Origin: Thermococcus celer Vu 13 = JCM 8558
Lineage (GTDB): Archaea > Methanobacteriota_B > Thermococci > Thermococcales > Thermococcaceae
Length of the DNA: 64,000 nt
NCBI RefSeq assembly: GCF_002214365.1
Contig: NZ_CP014854.1
Span: 992,001-1,056,000, forward strand
Direction: 5' to 3'
Positions 1-8,676 of the stretch are shown piece after piece. The position numbers and the translations under genes are program-made. Position 1 is the stretch's first letter. Each line of letters starts with the position of its first letter. Below the pieces are notes generated by a model. The model was not told the origin of the DNA, did no database searches, and worked only from the letters and a program-made list of their open reading frames with translations.

Positions 1-96
1 GTCGAAGCCCTCCGGGGCGGTAATCAGGACCGTCCCGTCCGGCCTCACCTCGAGCCTCGCGTACTTAACGGGCCGGCGGCGAACCTCAACCCGCAT
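1..96 (-). CDS. YgjP-like (DUF45/M48-type) metallopeptidase, N-terminal fragment
   Basis: The gene starts with ATG at 96 and runs off the left edge, so only 32 codons are visible (MRVEVRRRPVKYARLEVRPD and onward to GFD). The opening pattern, a short basic strand followed by RLEVRPDGTVLITAPEG, is typical of the N-terminus of YgjP/DUF45 family zinc peptidases. The HExxH motif that would prove it lies outside the window. An AGGTGA ribosome binding site precedes the ATG. It diverges from the radical SAM gene at 136, with about 40 bp between them. The assignment is by pattern and is moderate. Confidence 0.55.
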   Translation of the reverse strand, partial: MRVEVRRRPVKYARLEVRPDGTVLITAPEGFD

Positions 97-105
97 ACCC
101 GCTCA

Positions 106-115
106 CCTTTTAAGG
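106..115. promoter_or_regulatory. Palindromic TATA element between divergent genes
   Basis: The sequence CCTTTTAAGG is a perfect palindrome and could serve as TATA box in both directions. Its centre is about 25 bp from the ATG at 136, so the radical SAM mRNA would be leaderless or nearly so. The ORF at 136 has no clear Shine-Dalgarno sequence, which agrees with that. Confidence 0.45.
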
Positions 116-135
116 GGAATGGATAAAAAGTCCTT

Positions 136-936
136 ATGAAGGTTCGGGTTATAGAGAGACGGGCCAGGGGCATCTACACAAAATCGAGGATACCCGGCGT
201 GGACTGGACCGTCAACCAGTACGTCGGCTGTGCCTTCGCATGCGAATACTGCTACGCCAAGTTTCTGACGAGGTGGAAGGGCTACGGGAGATGGGGGAGC
301 TGGGTCGAGGTAAAGACGAACGCGCCCGACCTGGCGAGGAGGCACGTTTCGGGGAGCGTCGTCATGTCGACGGTGAGCGACGCGTACCAGCCCTTAGAGG
401 CAGAGCTAAAGCTCACGAGGAGAGTCCTCAGGTACATGGACAAGAGAAATCAACTCTCCATTCTGACGAAATCGCCACTGGTAACCCGGGATATAGGCCT
501 TTTCATGGAGTTCGGGAACTTGGAGGTCGGTTTGACGATAAACGGCTTCACAGGGAGGGAGAAGAGGCTCTTTGAACCGCTGACGCCGATTCAGAAGGCG
601 AGGGTTAACGCCCTGAAGGAGCTCCACGAATCCGGCCTGAAAACTTACGTCTTCATCAGCCCGATAATCCCGGAGATAACCGACGTTTCCGCGATAGTCG
701 AGGAAACGAGGGATTTCGCCGACCGTTACTTCTTTGAGGTTCTCAACCTCCGCGCCTCAGGAAGGGAATTCCGGGAACTCCTCCGCGAGGAATACCCCGA
801 AAGCTACGAGGCTCTAACCGTGGAGAAGGCCTTTGGGGAGTTTCTGTGGAGGCTGAGGAAGGAGATAAAAGCCCTGGGAGTGAAAACGGAGGGCATAGAA
901 ACCCACAGAAGGGGGTGGGAGTTCGTTGGACTTTGA
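136..936 (+). CDS. Radical SAM protein, spore-photoproduct-lyase-like (Rv2578c type)
   Basis: A 266-residue radical SAM enzyme. The cluster motif is CAFACEYCYA near residues 32-41, a Cx3Cx2C pattern that ligates a [4Fe-4S] cluster for S-adenosylmethionine cleavage. The surrounding sequence (NQYVGCAFACEYCYA, then VVMSTVSDAYQPLE) is typical of the SPL-related group often annotated Rv2578c-like. Substrate is unknown for most of this group, so no reaction is proposed. Upstream lies a palindromic TATA element and no Shine-Dalgarno site, suggesting leaderless translation. It converges with the glycerate kinase gene. Confidence 0.8.
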   Translation: MKVRVIERRARGIYTKSRIPGVDWTVNQYVGCAFACEYCYAKFLTRWKGYGRWGSWVEVKTNAPDLARRHVSGSVVMSTVSDAYQPLEAELKLTRRVLRYMDKRNQLSILTKSPLVTRDIGLFMEFGNLEVGLTINGFTGREKRLFEPLTPIQKARVNALKELHESGLKTYVFISPIIPEITDVSAIVEETRDFADRYFFEVLNLRASGREFRELLREEYPESYEALTVEKAFGEFLWRLRKEIKALGVKTEGIETHRRGWEFVGL

Positions 937-967
937 CTCAGACAGGATTAGGGGCACCAGAAATCGG

Positions 968-1003
968 GGGAGGGCGTGCCAGCCCTTTTAACGGGCTCCC
1001 TCC
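968..1003. terminator. GC-rich hairpin between convergent genes
   Basis: GGGAGG (968-973) pairs with CCCTCC (998-1003), and AGCCC (981-985) pairs with GGGCT (993-997), leaving a 7-nt internal bulge and the loop TTTTAAC. It lies between the convergent radical SAM and glycerate kinase genes. Archaeal termination usually depends on T-tracts, so this could instead be an mRNA 3'-end stabiliser or chance. Confidence 0.3.
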
Positions 1004-1045
1004 GTGGAGAAAGGTTAATGAGTTCACCTGAAAGAAAATTAAAAA

Positions 1046-2365
1046 TCAGAAGTTCTTCGGAACCACCCCTATGATAAGCGAGTTAACGTTCGTTCCGGTC
1101 GGGCCCGTTTTGAGGAGCGCGCCGGCCTTTTCGAGTGCGCGATAACTGTCATGGTTTCTCAGTGCCTTCTCCACGTCCACCCCCTCTTCCTTAAGCCTCT
1201 CGAGGGTTTCTCCATCAACGATTCCACCGGCGGCGTCCGTAGGACCGTCCGTTCCGTCGGTGTCAACGGCCAGAACCGCCGCGTTCAGTCCCGCTATCTT
1301 CCTCGCCACGCTGAGCGCGAACTCCTGGTTCGGCCCGCCGAGGCCCGCCTCCCCGCTTATCGTTACCGTCCACTCACCTCCCGCTATCAGGACCGCCGGT
1401 TTTTGAACGGGGCGGTCGTACCTGGCTATTTCCTGGACTATCGAGCCAAGGGCGAGGGCCACCTCCCGGGCCTCCCCCTCGAGGGTCGTGGTCAGAAGCA
1501 GGGGGTTGTAGCCGAGTTCTCTTGCCTTTTTCAGAGCCGATTCGCAGGCGAGGGTGTTGCTCCCGACTATGAAGTTGTGGACGTTCGGGAGATCCTCCTT
1601 GAGGGTTTCTTCTACTTCTCCCCTGAGTCCAAGCTCGATGTGTCTCCTAACGCTCTCCGGGAGCTGATCCCAGACGCCGTAGAGGTTCAGGATCCTGAAG
1701 GCGTCCTCAAATGTGGTGGGGTCCTTAACCGTCGGACCCGACGCTATTGCCTCGAGGGGGTCGCCGACCACATCGGAGAGGATGAGGCTTATGATCCTCC
1801 CCTTCACGCGCTTAGCCAGTTTGCCCCCTTTGACGGCTGAAATGTGCTTCCTCACGGTGTTTATCTCGTATATCCTCGCCCCGCTCCTGAGGAGGAGCTC
1901 GTTCGTCCGAATCTTATCATCCAAACTGATGCCCTCCTCCGGAAGGAGGAAGAGAGCGCTACCGCCGCCGGAGATGAGGACTATTAGGACGTCATCCTCC
2001 CCGACCTTTCTGGCAAGTTCGAGGCCGAGTTTTCCACCGAGCATGGAGTTCTCGTCGGGAACGGGATGCCCCGCCTCGATAACCTTCAGCTTTTCCATTT
2101 TGGGGCAGTTCCGGGCGTAGCCGTACTTGGTGACTATCACCCCTTCCGCTATCCTCGCGCCGAGGAGGTCGAAGACGGCCCTCGCCATGGGGCAGGCGGC
2201 CTTGCCGAAGGAGAGGAGGTAAACCTTCCCCTTAACCTCGAACTCCTCACCGCGGACCGTCAGGCGGTTTTCGTTTACCTTCAGGTTCCGCCTCACCGCC
2301 CGGTAGGGGTCGGCGCTTTCGATGGCGGCACGCATGATCTCTAAGGCAACCCTTCTGGCGTCCAT
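1046..2365 (-). CDS. gckA: Glycerate 2-kinase (MOFRL family)
   Basis: A 439-residue protein matching the archaeal glycerate kinase family: an N-terminal DUF4147 Rossmann-type domain (YLLSFGKAACPMARAV, VLISGGGSALFLLPEEGISL) and a C-terminal MOFRL domain (GGEWTVTISGEAGLGGPNQEFAL, AVDTDGTDGPTDAAGGIVD). The family phosphorylates D-glycerate to 2-phosphoglycerate with ATP, feeding glycolysis in the cytoplasm. It is the last gene of the minus-strand transporter operon, 19 bp after the TrmB-type regulator. That position suggests the imported or internally released compound yields glycerate. Confidence 0.88.
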   Translation of the reverse strand: MDARRVALEIMRAAIESADPYRAVRRNLKVNENRLTVRGEEFEVKGKVYLLSFGKAACPMARAVFDLLGARIAEGVIVTKYGYARNCPKMEKLKVIEAGHPVPDENSMLGGKLGLELARKVGEDDVLIVLISGGGSALFLLPEEGISLDDKIRTNELLLRSGARIYEINTVRKHISAVKGGKLAKRVKGRIISLILSDVVGDPLEAIASGPTVKDPTTFEDAFRILNLYGVWDQLPESVRRHIELGLRGEVEETLKEDLPNVHNFIVGSNTLACESALKKARELGYNPLLLTTTLEGEAREVALALGSIVQEIARYDRPVQKPAVLIAGGEWTVTISGEAGLGGPNQEFALSVARKIAGLNAAVLAVDTDGTDGPTDAAGGIVDGETLERLKEEGVDVEKALRNHDSYRALEKAGALLKTGPTGTNVNSLIIGVVPKNF

Positions 2366-2384
2366 AACCTCACCTCAACAAAGG

Positions 2385-3398
2385 TTACCCGAATAGAACG
2401 ATGCGATCGGCCTCGATGTCCTCGAGGGAGGCGTTCCAGCCGCCCACGACGTACCTCTTGCCGTCCTCCGTCTCCACGGTGACGTTTGAGATGACCTTGC
2501 CCTCGTCCTCGTAGAAGTCCACGATTTTCCCCACGAGATGAACCGGCTTCCCCGATCTAACGAAGCGACCGAAGACCTCCACACAGGGGTTCTGGAGCTT
2601 AAACTCCCTAAGGTCGGAGACGAGCTCCCTTATGTGTATGTACTCCTTCGGGAGGCTGAGGGGTTTGTTCTCCCTGTAAACGACCCTTCCGGTGGGCCAG
2701 AGGGCGTGGTAGAAGTAGCGGTCGAGCATGAAGAGGAGGTTGTTGTCTTGGATTACCAGTCCATAGCCGTGGAGGGAGTTACCTGTTGTCAGGGCCTCGT
2801 AGGGCAGGTAAACCCCCATCTCCCTGTCCTGGATCACGATTATGGGGTCGGGAACCTCGCGCACACGGATCTCCGTCGCAAGGGGCGGTACATCCTCCCC
2901 GCCGTAGACGAAGAGGTTTACCCTGATGGAATCCTTCCTCTTCATGAGGTCGTTCTCGAGCCCCCCGAGAAGTTCATGGGGAACCGCAATGCTGAGATGG
3001 AATCTGCTCCTCTTTATGGCCTGCCGGATGTAATCCTCGAGGGTTATCCTGCTCTTAACGACCGTGACGCTCCCGATTTCTCCCTTTGGGGTGTATAGCT
3101 TTTCCAGGGCCGTTTTAAGGGCGTCTATTTTTTCGGTGTAGCGCCTCTTCATGGCGTTCATGACGTTGTTTGGATTGATTGGAACGACCTGCTTCGGCCG
3201 CCCCTCACTCGTAGTCACGAAGCCCTTCGCCATCAGCGTCCTTATCACGTCGTATATCCTGGGCTGGGGAACCTTGGAGAGCGTCGCCAGTTCTCCCGCC
3301 GTTAGGGGACCGTTTCTGATAAGGGTAAGGTATGCCCTAACCTCGTACTCGTTCAGCCCGAGTTCCTTGAGCAGGGACTTTATCTCCCTCTCGTCCAT
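2385..3398 (-). CDS. TrmB-family sugar-responsive transcriptional regulator
   Basis: A 337-residue TrmB-type regulator, close to the 338 residues usual for TrmB. Residues 1-75 form the winged helix (LTAGELATLSKVPQPRIYDV as recognition region). Residues 75-110 are helical linker or dimerisation region, and 110-335 form the sugar-binding effector domain. Members bind sugars and repress or activate sugar ABC operons in Thermococcales. It lies between the transporter ATPase and glycerate kinase genes, 9 bp after the ATPase gene, as T. litoralis trmB lies within its trehalose/maltose operon. It is the best candidate to bind the three AACCAYY-N3-RRTGGTT palindromes of the island. It could equally be a TrmBL paralogue. 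Confidence 0.85.
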   Translation of the reverse strand: MDEREIKSLLKELGLNEYEVRAYLTLIRNGPLTAGELATLSKVPQPRIYDVIRTLMAKGFVTTSEGRPKQVVPINPNNVMNAMKRRYTEKIDALKTALEKLYTPKGEIGSVTVVKSRITLEDYIRQAIKRSRFHLSIAVPHELLGGLENDLMKRKDSIRVNLFVYGGEDVPPLATEIRVREVPDPIIVIQDREMGVYLPYEALTTGNSLHGYGLVIQDNNLLFMLDRYFYHALWPTGRVVYRENKPLSLPKEYIHIRELVSDLREFKLQNPCVEVFGRFVRSGKPVHLVGKIVDFYEDEGKVISNVTVETEDGKRYVVGGWNASLEDIEADRIVLFG

Positions 3399-3407
3399 AG
3401 CCCAACC

Positions 3408-4511
3408 TCAGATTATCGCTTTCTCGGTGCTCCTGTCGAAGACGTGGAGGTTGTCAAGGTCAACCTCTATTTTAATCTTTTCCCCGAGGGGTATGGGTAT
3501 GTGGCCGGGGAGCTTTATCTTGATGATGTTCCCTCCGACCTTAGCGTGCACTATGGTGTCCGTTCCGAGGGCCTCTATGAAGTCGACGACCCCTTCGATC
3601 TCGGCGCTCCTCGTGACGTGCTCCAGCCGGGATACGCCCTTAACCGTCATGTGCTCGGGCCTTATACCCACCAGCACTTCCTTCCCGATGTAATCGCCCA
3701 GAACCTCCCTGAGGTCCCCTGGCAGGGGAATCCTGAAACCGTCGCCCTCGAGGGCTATTCCCCCGTTCTCAACGAGGCTGGCATCGAGGATGTTCATCTC
3801 GGGGGCGCCTATGAAGGTCGCCACGAAGAGGGAGTTGGGCTTGAGGTAGACCTCCGTCGGGGGCCCCACCTGAAGTAACCTACCCTGGTTCATAACCGCT
3901 ATCCTGTCGCCCATCGTCATTGCCTCGACCTGGTCGTGGGTGACGTAAATCGTCGTAACGCCCAGCTTCGTCTGGAGCTTCTTTATCTCCGCACGCATCG
4001 TAACCCTTAGCTTCGCGTCGAGGTTGCTCAGGGGCTCATCCATCAGCAGAACGTCGGGCTCTACCACTATCGCCCTCGCGACGGCGACGCGCTGCCTCTG
4101 ACCTCCGCTGAGCTGGGCCGGGTAGCGATCGAGCAGGGCCTCTATCTGGAGCAGTTCCGCGGCCCACTTGACGCGCTGCCTTATCTCGTCCTCGGGGTAC
4201 TTCTTCACCTTGAGGGGGAAGGCTATGTTGTCAAAGACCTTCATATGGGGCCACACGGCGTAGCTCTGGAAGACCATAGAGATGTTCCGGTCCTTGGGGG
4301 GCAGGTAGGTAACGTCCCTGTCACCGAAGTATATCCTCCCCTCCGTGGGCGTCTCAAGGCCGGATATCATCCTCAAAGTTGTCGTCTTTCCGCAACCGCT
4401 CGGCCCGAGGAGCACGAGGAACTCCCCATCCCTTATCGAGAGGGTTAACTCCTTAACCGCCTCGAAGTTACCGAACCTTTTCGTTATCCTATCGAGCTTA
4501 ACCTCCACCAT
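3408..4511 (-). CDS. Sugar ABC transporter ATP-binding protein (MalK/UgpC type)
   Basis: The 367-residue ATPase of a carbohydrate importer. It has Walker A GPSGCGKTT (~37-45), Q-loop region FQSYAVWPH, ABC signature LSGGQRQRV (~135), Walker B LLMDEPLSNLDAKLR (~155) and switch THDQ (~192). The C-terminal third is the TOBE-type regulatory domain usual for MalK/MsmX proteins (VGIRPEHM). It is in operon with both permeases upstream (9-bp gap) and the TrmB-type regulator downstream. It energises uptake through the permease pair at the inner face of the membrane. Confidence 0.93.
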   Translation of the reverse strand: MVEVKLDRITKRFGNFEAVKELTLSIRDGEFLVLLGPSGCGKTTTLRMISGLETPTEGRIYFGDRDVTYLPPKDRNISMVFQSYAVWPHMKVFDNIAFPLKVKKYPEDEIRQRVKWAAELLQIEALLDRYPAQLSGGQRQRVAVARAIVVEPDVLLMDEPLSNLDAKLRVTMRAEIKKLQTKLGVTTIYVTHDQVEAMTMGDRIAVMNQGRLLQVGPPTEVYLKPNSLFVATFIGAPEMNILDASLVENGGIALEGDGFRIPLPGDLREVLGDYIGKEVLVGIRPEHMTVKGVSRLEHVTRSAEIEGVVDFIEALGTDTIVHAKVGGNIIKIKLPGHIPIPLGEKIKIEVDLDNLHVFDRSTEKAII

Positions 4512-4520
4512 ACCAACACC

Positions 4521-5354
4521 TCACTTGAGTGTTATACCCCACATCGTCACAAGATACTTTCTGGCGAAGAATATGAATATCATAGACGGCAGGGTCATTA
4601 TGAAGGCCGCCGCGAACTTGTAGTAGTCGGGGGCGGCGCCGCCGCTGGAACCCGCCATTATGGAGAGTATCTGGGCGGGAAGGGTTCTGTGGGTCAGGGT
4701 GAGGACGGACGCCACGAAGACCTCGTTCCAGGACATCACGAACGTGAACATAGCGGCGGCCGCCAGACCCGGCAGGGCCAGCGGAAGGGTTATCCTAAGG
4801 AAAGAGCCAAAGCGGGTAAGCCCGAAGACCATCGCCGCCTCCTCGTACTCTTTGGAAACCCCCGCAAAGATGCTGGAGGTTATCAGAACCACGAACGGAA
4901 GCGCCATCGCGGTGTGGGCGAGGGCGACACCGAGGAGCGTGTCCGCAAGGTGCAGTCTGATGTAGAGGACAACGAGGGGTATCGTCATGATGGGGATCGG
5001 GAACATCCTCAGGGCCACTATTGAGAGCTTTATGGTGTCCTTTCCCGGGAATATGAACTTGGCTATCGAATAGCCCGCTGGTATGCCGAGTATGAAGCTT
5101 ATGATTATGGTCAGGGTCGCGACTATCACGCTGTTTTTTATTCCGTCCCATGCGCCGAGCGTGAAGAGCAGGGTTTTGACGTACTCGGTCGTGAAATGGT
5201 GGGGTATCACCTTGTTGGGGTCGTAGTAGTCGGCCTTCGTTGTGAAGCCGTAGAGGAAGGCCACTATCAGGGGAAGGATTATCCATATGACCACGACGAA
5301 GATGACGGTGTAGAACCCCACCTTCTTCAGGGCGTACTTCGTCTCGTCGTTCAT
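4521..5354 (-). CDS. Sugar ABC transporter permease (MalG type)
   Basis: A 277-residue integral membrane permease with about six hydrophobic segments. The cytoplasmic EAA loop is clear (EEAAMVFGLTRFGSFLRITL, ~190-210) and docks on the ATPase. The C-terminus (FIFFARKYLVTMWGITLK) resembles MalG proteins. Its start overlaps the stop of the MalF-type gene by 4 bp (ATGA), implying translational coupling. Confidence 0.92.
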   Translation of the reverse strand: MNDETKYALKKVGFYTVIFVVVIWIILPLIVAFLYGFTTKADYYDPNKVIPHHFTTEYVKTLLFTLGAWDGIKNSVIVATLTIIISFILGIPAGYSIAKFIFPGKDTIKLSIVALRMFPIPIMTIPLVVLYIRLHLADTLLGVALAHTAMALPFVVLITSSIFAGVSKEYEEAAMVFGLTRFGSFLRITLPLALPGLAAAAMFTFVMSWNEVFVASVLTLTHRTLPAQILSIMAGSSGGAAPDYYKFAAAFIMTLPSMIFIFFARKYLVTMWGITLK

Positions 5355-6202
5355 GTCTTCACCTCCAGGTACTCGGCCTTAAGGAACTTCACGTACAGTA
5401 TCCCCAGGAGGAGGGAAAGACCCGCTATAACCAGGGCGTATATCGACGCAACCCCGTAGTCTTTGATCTCCATGAGCTGATAGAAGCCTTCACCGGCTAG
5501 AACGGGGACGTCCCTGCCCGCAAGGATCCACACGACACCGAATATCTGCATCGCGAAGAGGGTCCTTATTATCAGGGCGCTCTGGATGCTCGGCTTCAGC
5601 AGGGGAAGCACTATCCTCCTGAGCCTGGTCCAGTAGTTCGCCCCGAAGACCTCGGCCGCCTCGAGGTAGTCCTTGCTTATCATCTGAAGGCCGGCCAGTA
5701 TCATGACGAAGACTATCGCGGTTGACCTCCAGATCTCGGAGAGCACGATGACGAAGAACTCCCTCGTCCGGTATTGATACCCAAAGAAGTATATGGGGTG
5801 ACTCGTAAGGCCGATGTTCATCAGAAACTTGTTAAGAAAGCCGTAGGGGGAGAGCATCGAGTACCATATTAGACCCGACGCAACATCGCTTATCGTGAGG
5901 GGTATCACAAGGGCGTATATCGCCAGATCCCTGCCCTTGAACGCCTTATTCAAGAGGAGGGCAAGAACCACGGCAAGGGCAACCTGAATGGGGACTATAA
6001 CCGCCGCGAGGGCTATCGTGTTCTTAAGGGCGCTCCAGAAGTAGTAGTTATTAACCGTCCTGCGGACGGTATCGAGGGATAAGGCACCGTTCTTCGTGAA
6101 CGCGAGGTAAAGGGCCTGAACCAGGGGGTATCCCACAAAGAACAACAGATAGGCGAACGCAGGCAAAATTAAAAGGTATGGGAGGAGGGACCTTCTCTCC
6201 AT
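5351..6202 (-). CDS. Sugar ABC transporter permease (MalF type)
   Basis: A 283-residue permease with six predicted membrane helices, beginning with a hydrophobic helix (LLPYLLILPAFAYLLFFVGY). The EAA loop is DYLEAAEVFGANYWTRLRRI (~187-206). It lacks the long periplasmic loop of enteric MalF and matches the short MalF/LacF-type subunits of archaea. It starts 12 bp after the binding-protein stop codon. Confidence 0.92.
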   Translation of the reverse strand: MERRSLLPYLLILPAFAYLLFFVGYPLVQALYLAFTKNGALSLDTVRRTVNNYYFWSALKNTIALAAVIVPIQVALAVVLALLLNKAFKGRDLAIYALVIPLTISDVASGLIWYSMLSPYGFLNKFLMNIGLTSHPIYFFGYQYRTREFFVIVLSEIWRSTAIVFVMILAGLQMISKDYLEAAEVFGANYWTRLRRIVLPLLKPSIQSALIIRTLFAMQIFGVVWILAGRDVPVLAGEGFYQLMEIKDYGVASIYALVIAGLSLLLGILYVKFLKAEYLEVKT

Positions 6203-6214
6203 AGAGACCCTCCG

Positions 6215-7543
6215 TCATGGAACTTCCACGCCGGCCTCGGTGAAGAGGCCTATGAGCTTCGGTTTGAGCTCGCTCGTGACCTTCGCCGGGTCCTCTCCGT
6301 TGAGAACTATCCTCTCGAATGCCGTTCTGTAGATGTCCTTGAAGTCACCACCCTTTGACCCGAGGTTCGGAATCATGGCCACTAACGCGTCGGAGGTGCT
6401 CGACTGAGCCGTAACGCCCTCGGCGAGTATCTTAAGCGGTCCCTCGGGCAGTTTTCCACTCGCTTCCTTGACGGTCGGGAAGAAACCGACCTTCTCCAGA
6501 ACCTTAATCTGGGTCTCCGGCTTGGTGAGGTAGTCTATGAGCTTCCACGCCTCGTCCTTGTGCGGGGCGTTATTGGGTATGGCGAGGCCCGCGAGAACGA
6601 CGATGAAGCCCCTTCCCTTGGGTCCCCTTGGGACCGGGACGACAACGAACTGGTCGGGCTTCGTGGTTATGGCGTCTTTAATCCTCGCCGTGTGGTCCCA
6701 GGCTATGAGAACCTCTCCCTTGAGGAGCGGGTCGCTCATCGCGTCCCAGGTGGTGCTCGACGGGTGGACGTAGGGCCAGAGCTCCTTGAGGTAGTTCCAC
6801 ATCGTAACGGCGTCCGGGCTGTCGAACTCCTTGGCCTGGTAGCCCGTGTAGCTCGGGTAGATGTAGCCGTGGAGGAACCTGACGAAGAGTCCCTTCGGCC
6901 CGGCCGGGAAGCCCACCTGTGGCTGGCCCGTGGAATCTTTGAGCTTCTTGGCCCACGCCAGGAAGGCGTCGTAGGTCCACTTGTCGGTTCCCTTCATGAC
7001 GTCATCCTCTGTAAGTCCGTCGGGGAGGTACTTGAAAGCCTCCTTGTTGACCACCATAACGTAGGTGGCGCTCATCCATGGAACGTAGACCTTCTTTCCG
7101 TTAATGACGGAGTACTTCTCGAAGGTGCCTATGAAGGTCCTGCCCTCGAGCTTGGGCATGCCGCTCAGGTCCATCAGCCAGCCTTTGGATGCCATGTAGT
7201 CCATACCGCCGTGAAGGTCACCCACGACGTCGATGGTTACCTTCCCCGTTTTCTCCTCTGCATCGAGCCTCGTAACCATGTCCGTGTACGAGACCGGGAC
7301 GAAGTTAACATTTATACCTGTCTCGTCCGTGAAGCCCTTCAGCAGGGTCTGCTGGACGAAGGCCCTTTCCTCGGGCGGGGTCAGCTGGGTTGAAAGCCAG
7401 GTCAAGGTTACTTTCTCGGTCGCAGTGGTCGTTTTGCTCGTGCCGGTTTCACTGGTGGTCTCTCCCCCACCGCTTATGCATCCGCTGGCCACCACTCCAA
7501 AAACCACAACGACGACCAGCAAAAGCCCAAACAGTCTCTTCAT
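6215..7543 (-). CDS. Sugar ABC transporter substrate-binding lipoprotein
   Basis: A 442-residue extracellular solute-binding protein. The start at 7543 is chosen because GGGTGAT sits just upstream and gives a clean signal peptide (MKRLFGLLLVVVVVFGVVAS), followed by a lipobox-like Cys (SGC) and a Ser/Thr-rich linker of the kind that tethers archaeal binding proteins to the membrane. The family 1 fold is visible in VTLTWLSTQ..., LVAMIPNLGSKGGD and the LIAWDHTARI region. It is the first gene of the six-gene operon, 58 bp downstream of its TATA box. The ligand cannot be read from sequence; context suggests a glycoside. Confidence 0.9.
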   Translation of the reverse strand: MKRLFGLLLVVVVVFGVVASGCISGGGETTSETGTSKTTTATEKVTLTWLSTQLTPPEERAFVQQTLLKGFTDETGINVNFVPVSYTDMVTRLDAEEKTGKVTIDVVGDLHGGMDYMASKGWLMDLSGMPKLEGRTFIGTFEKYSVINGKKVYVPWMSATYVMVVNKEAFKYLPDGLTEDDVMKGTDKWTYDAFLAWAKKLKDSTGQPQVGFPAGPKGLFVRFLHGYIYPSYTGYQAKEFDSPDAVTMWNYLKELWPYVHPSSTTWDAMSDPLLKGEVLIAWDHTARIKDAITTKPDQFVVVPVPRGPKGRGFIVVLAGLAIPNNAPHKDEAWKLIDYLTKPETQIKVLEKVGFFPTVKEASGKLPEGPLKILAEGVTAQSSTSDALVAMIPNLGSKGGDFKDIYRTAFERIVLNGEDPAKVTSELKPKLIGLFTEAGVEVP

Positions 7544-7600
7544 GGTCATCACCCGATACATTCATCCAGTAAGGTACTTCAAGGGATTTACGTGGACGAT

Positions 7601-7609
7601 GTTTATAAG
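7601..7609 (-). promoter_or_regulatory. TATA box of the transporter operon
   Basis: On the minus strand the sequence reads CTTATAAAC, preceded by an A-rich BRE-like stretch. Transcription should start near 7580, giving a leader of about 35 nt before the ATG at 7543. The palindrome at 7622-7638 lies 12 bp upstream, where a bound factor would touch TFB/BRE. Confidence 0.7.
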
Positions 7610-7621
7610 ATTTGCGTTTAA

Positions 7622-7638
7622 AACCACTGAAAGTGGTT
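7622..7638. promoter_or_regulatory. Palindromic operator A, AACCACT-GAA-AGTGGTT
   Basis: A perfect 7-bp inverted repeat with a 3-bp spacer, upstream of the TATA box of the transporter operon and followed by GT. The same motif occurs in the other two control regions of the island (9734-9750 and 11864-11880). I infer it is the binding site of the TrmB-type regulator encoded in the operon, or of another island-specific factor. Confidence 0.72.
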
Positions 7639-7662
7639 GTATTTACAAAAGAGTAAAAGTTC

Positions 7663-8676
7663 TTAGAGGTCGAGCCTCACCGTTCTCCCCGTCCGGGAGG
7701 ACTCGTAGGCGGCGAGGATTATCGCGAGGTTCCTCCTGGCGTCCTCACCCGTTATTGGAACGTCGGTATCCCTGAGAACGGCCGTGGTGAATGAGTCCAC
7801 TATTCCCCTCACATCGGGCCTGTCCCAGTAGATCTTTTCAGCCCTGTCCTGATAAACGGTGAAATCCGGGTAGGCCGTTCTTATGTCAAGGAAACCCTCC
7901 CTTCCGACGAGGTAGTACTTCATCTCGATGCCGTAGGAGTAGCCCTTGGGGTTGCCCCAGCCGGCGGTGAGGACGGCCAGAACACCGTTTCTGAACTCGA
8001 GAACCGCCGTTCCGATGTCGTCCACGGGGAAGCCGTACACCTTGGAACCGATGTCCGCGTAGACCTTCTTTGGAACGTCACCGGTCAGCCAGAGAAGGGA
8101 GTCGACGCCGTGGGGGGCCGTGTCCATGAAGCCGCCACCACCGGATTTCCTCGCGTCCAGGAACCAGCTCATGTCAAGCCCCTGGAGGAATATCGGCGGC
8201 TTGACGTTCTCGGAGATGGTCTGGGCGTACTCGAGGGGGCCTATCTCGCCGGCATCGAGCATTTCCCGGGCCTTTCTCAGGGGGTCTGTGAAGCGCGGGT
8301 TGAAGGGCAGCATAAGCTTGACGCCGGCCCTCTCGGCCGCTTTTATGACCTCGTCCGCGTCCTTCAGGTTGAGGGCGATCGGCTTCTCAAGGAGGATGTG
8401 CTTGCCCTCCTCGGCGGCCCTTACGGCGATCTCCTTATGCCGATAAGTCTCTATGGCGATGTAGACCGCCTCCACATTCTCGTCCCTCAGGAGGACCTCG
8501 TAGTCCCCGTAGAACCTCGCACCGTACCTCCTCGCCTCCGCCCGGGCGACGTCGGAATTCGAGCCGTCGCCGGAAATGGCCACGAGCTTCGTCCCCTTGC
8601 CTTGAGCTATCGCTGAAGCAAAACGGAGGGCGTGCGGATGGGCGTAACTTATTACCCCGAAGTTGAGCTTCTTCAT
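7663..8676 (-). CDS. Gfo/Idh/MocA family oxidoreductase
   Basis: A 337-residue NAD(P)-dependent sugar dehydrogenase-like protein. The N-terminal Rossmann fold (NFGVISYAHPHALRFA...) has an atypical glycine motif. The family EKP motif is present (HILLEKPIAL, ~92-101), as is the C-terminal substrate domain (GGGGFMDTAPHGVDSLLWLTG). It overlaps the upstream paralogue by 4 bp (8673-8676) and is co-transcribed with it. The pair probably interconverts or epimerises a sugar through a keto intermediate. The substrate is unknown. Confidence 0.87.
   Translation of the reverse strand: MKKLNFGVISYAHPHALRFASAIAQGKGTKLVAISGDGSNSDVARAEARRYGARFYGDYEVLLRDENVEAVYIAIETYRHKEIAVRAAEEGKHILLEKPIALNLKDADEVIKAAERAGVKLMLPFNPRFTDPLRKAREMLDAGEIGPLEYAQTISENVKPPIFLQGLDMSWFLDARKSGGGGFMDTAPHGVDSLLWLTGDVPKKVYADIGSKVYGFPVDDIGTAVLEFRNGVLAVLTAGWGNPKGYSYGIEMKYYLVGREGFLDIRTAYPDFTVYQDRAEKIYWDRPDVRGIVDSFTTAVLRDTDVPITGEDARRNLAIILAAYESSRTGRTVRLDL

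Noticed and set aside
1151-1840. Long plus-strand ORF opposite the glycerate kinase
   Set aside because: It is antisense to a clear family protein, has no ribosome binding site or recognisable domain, and follows the codon bias of the real frame.
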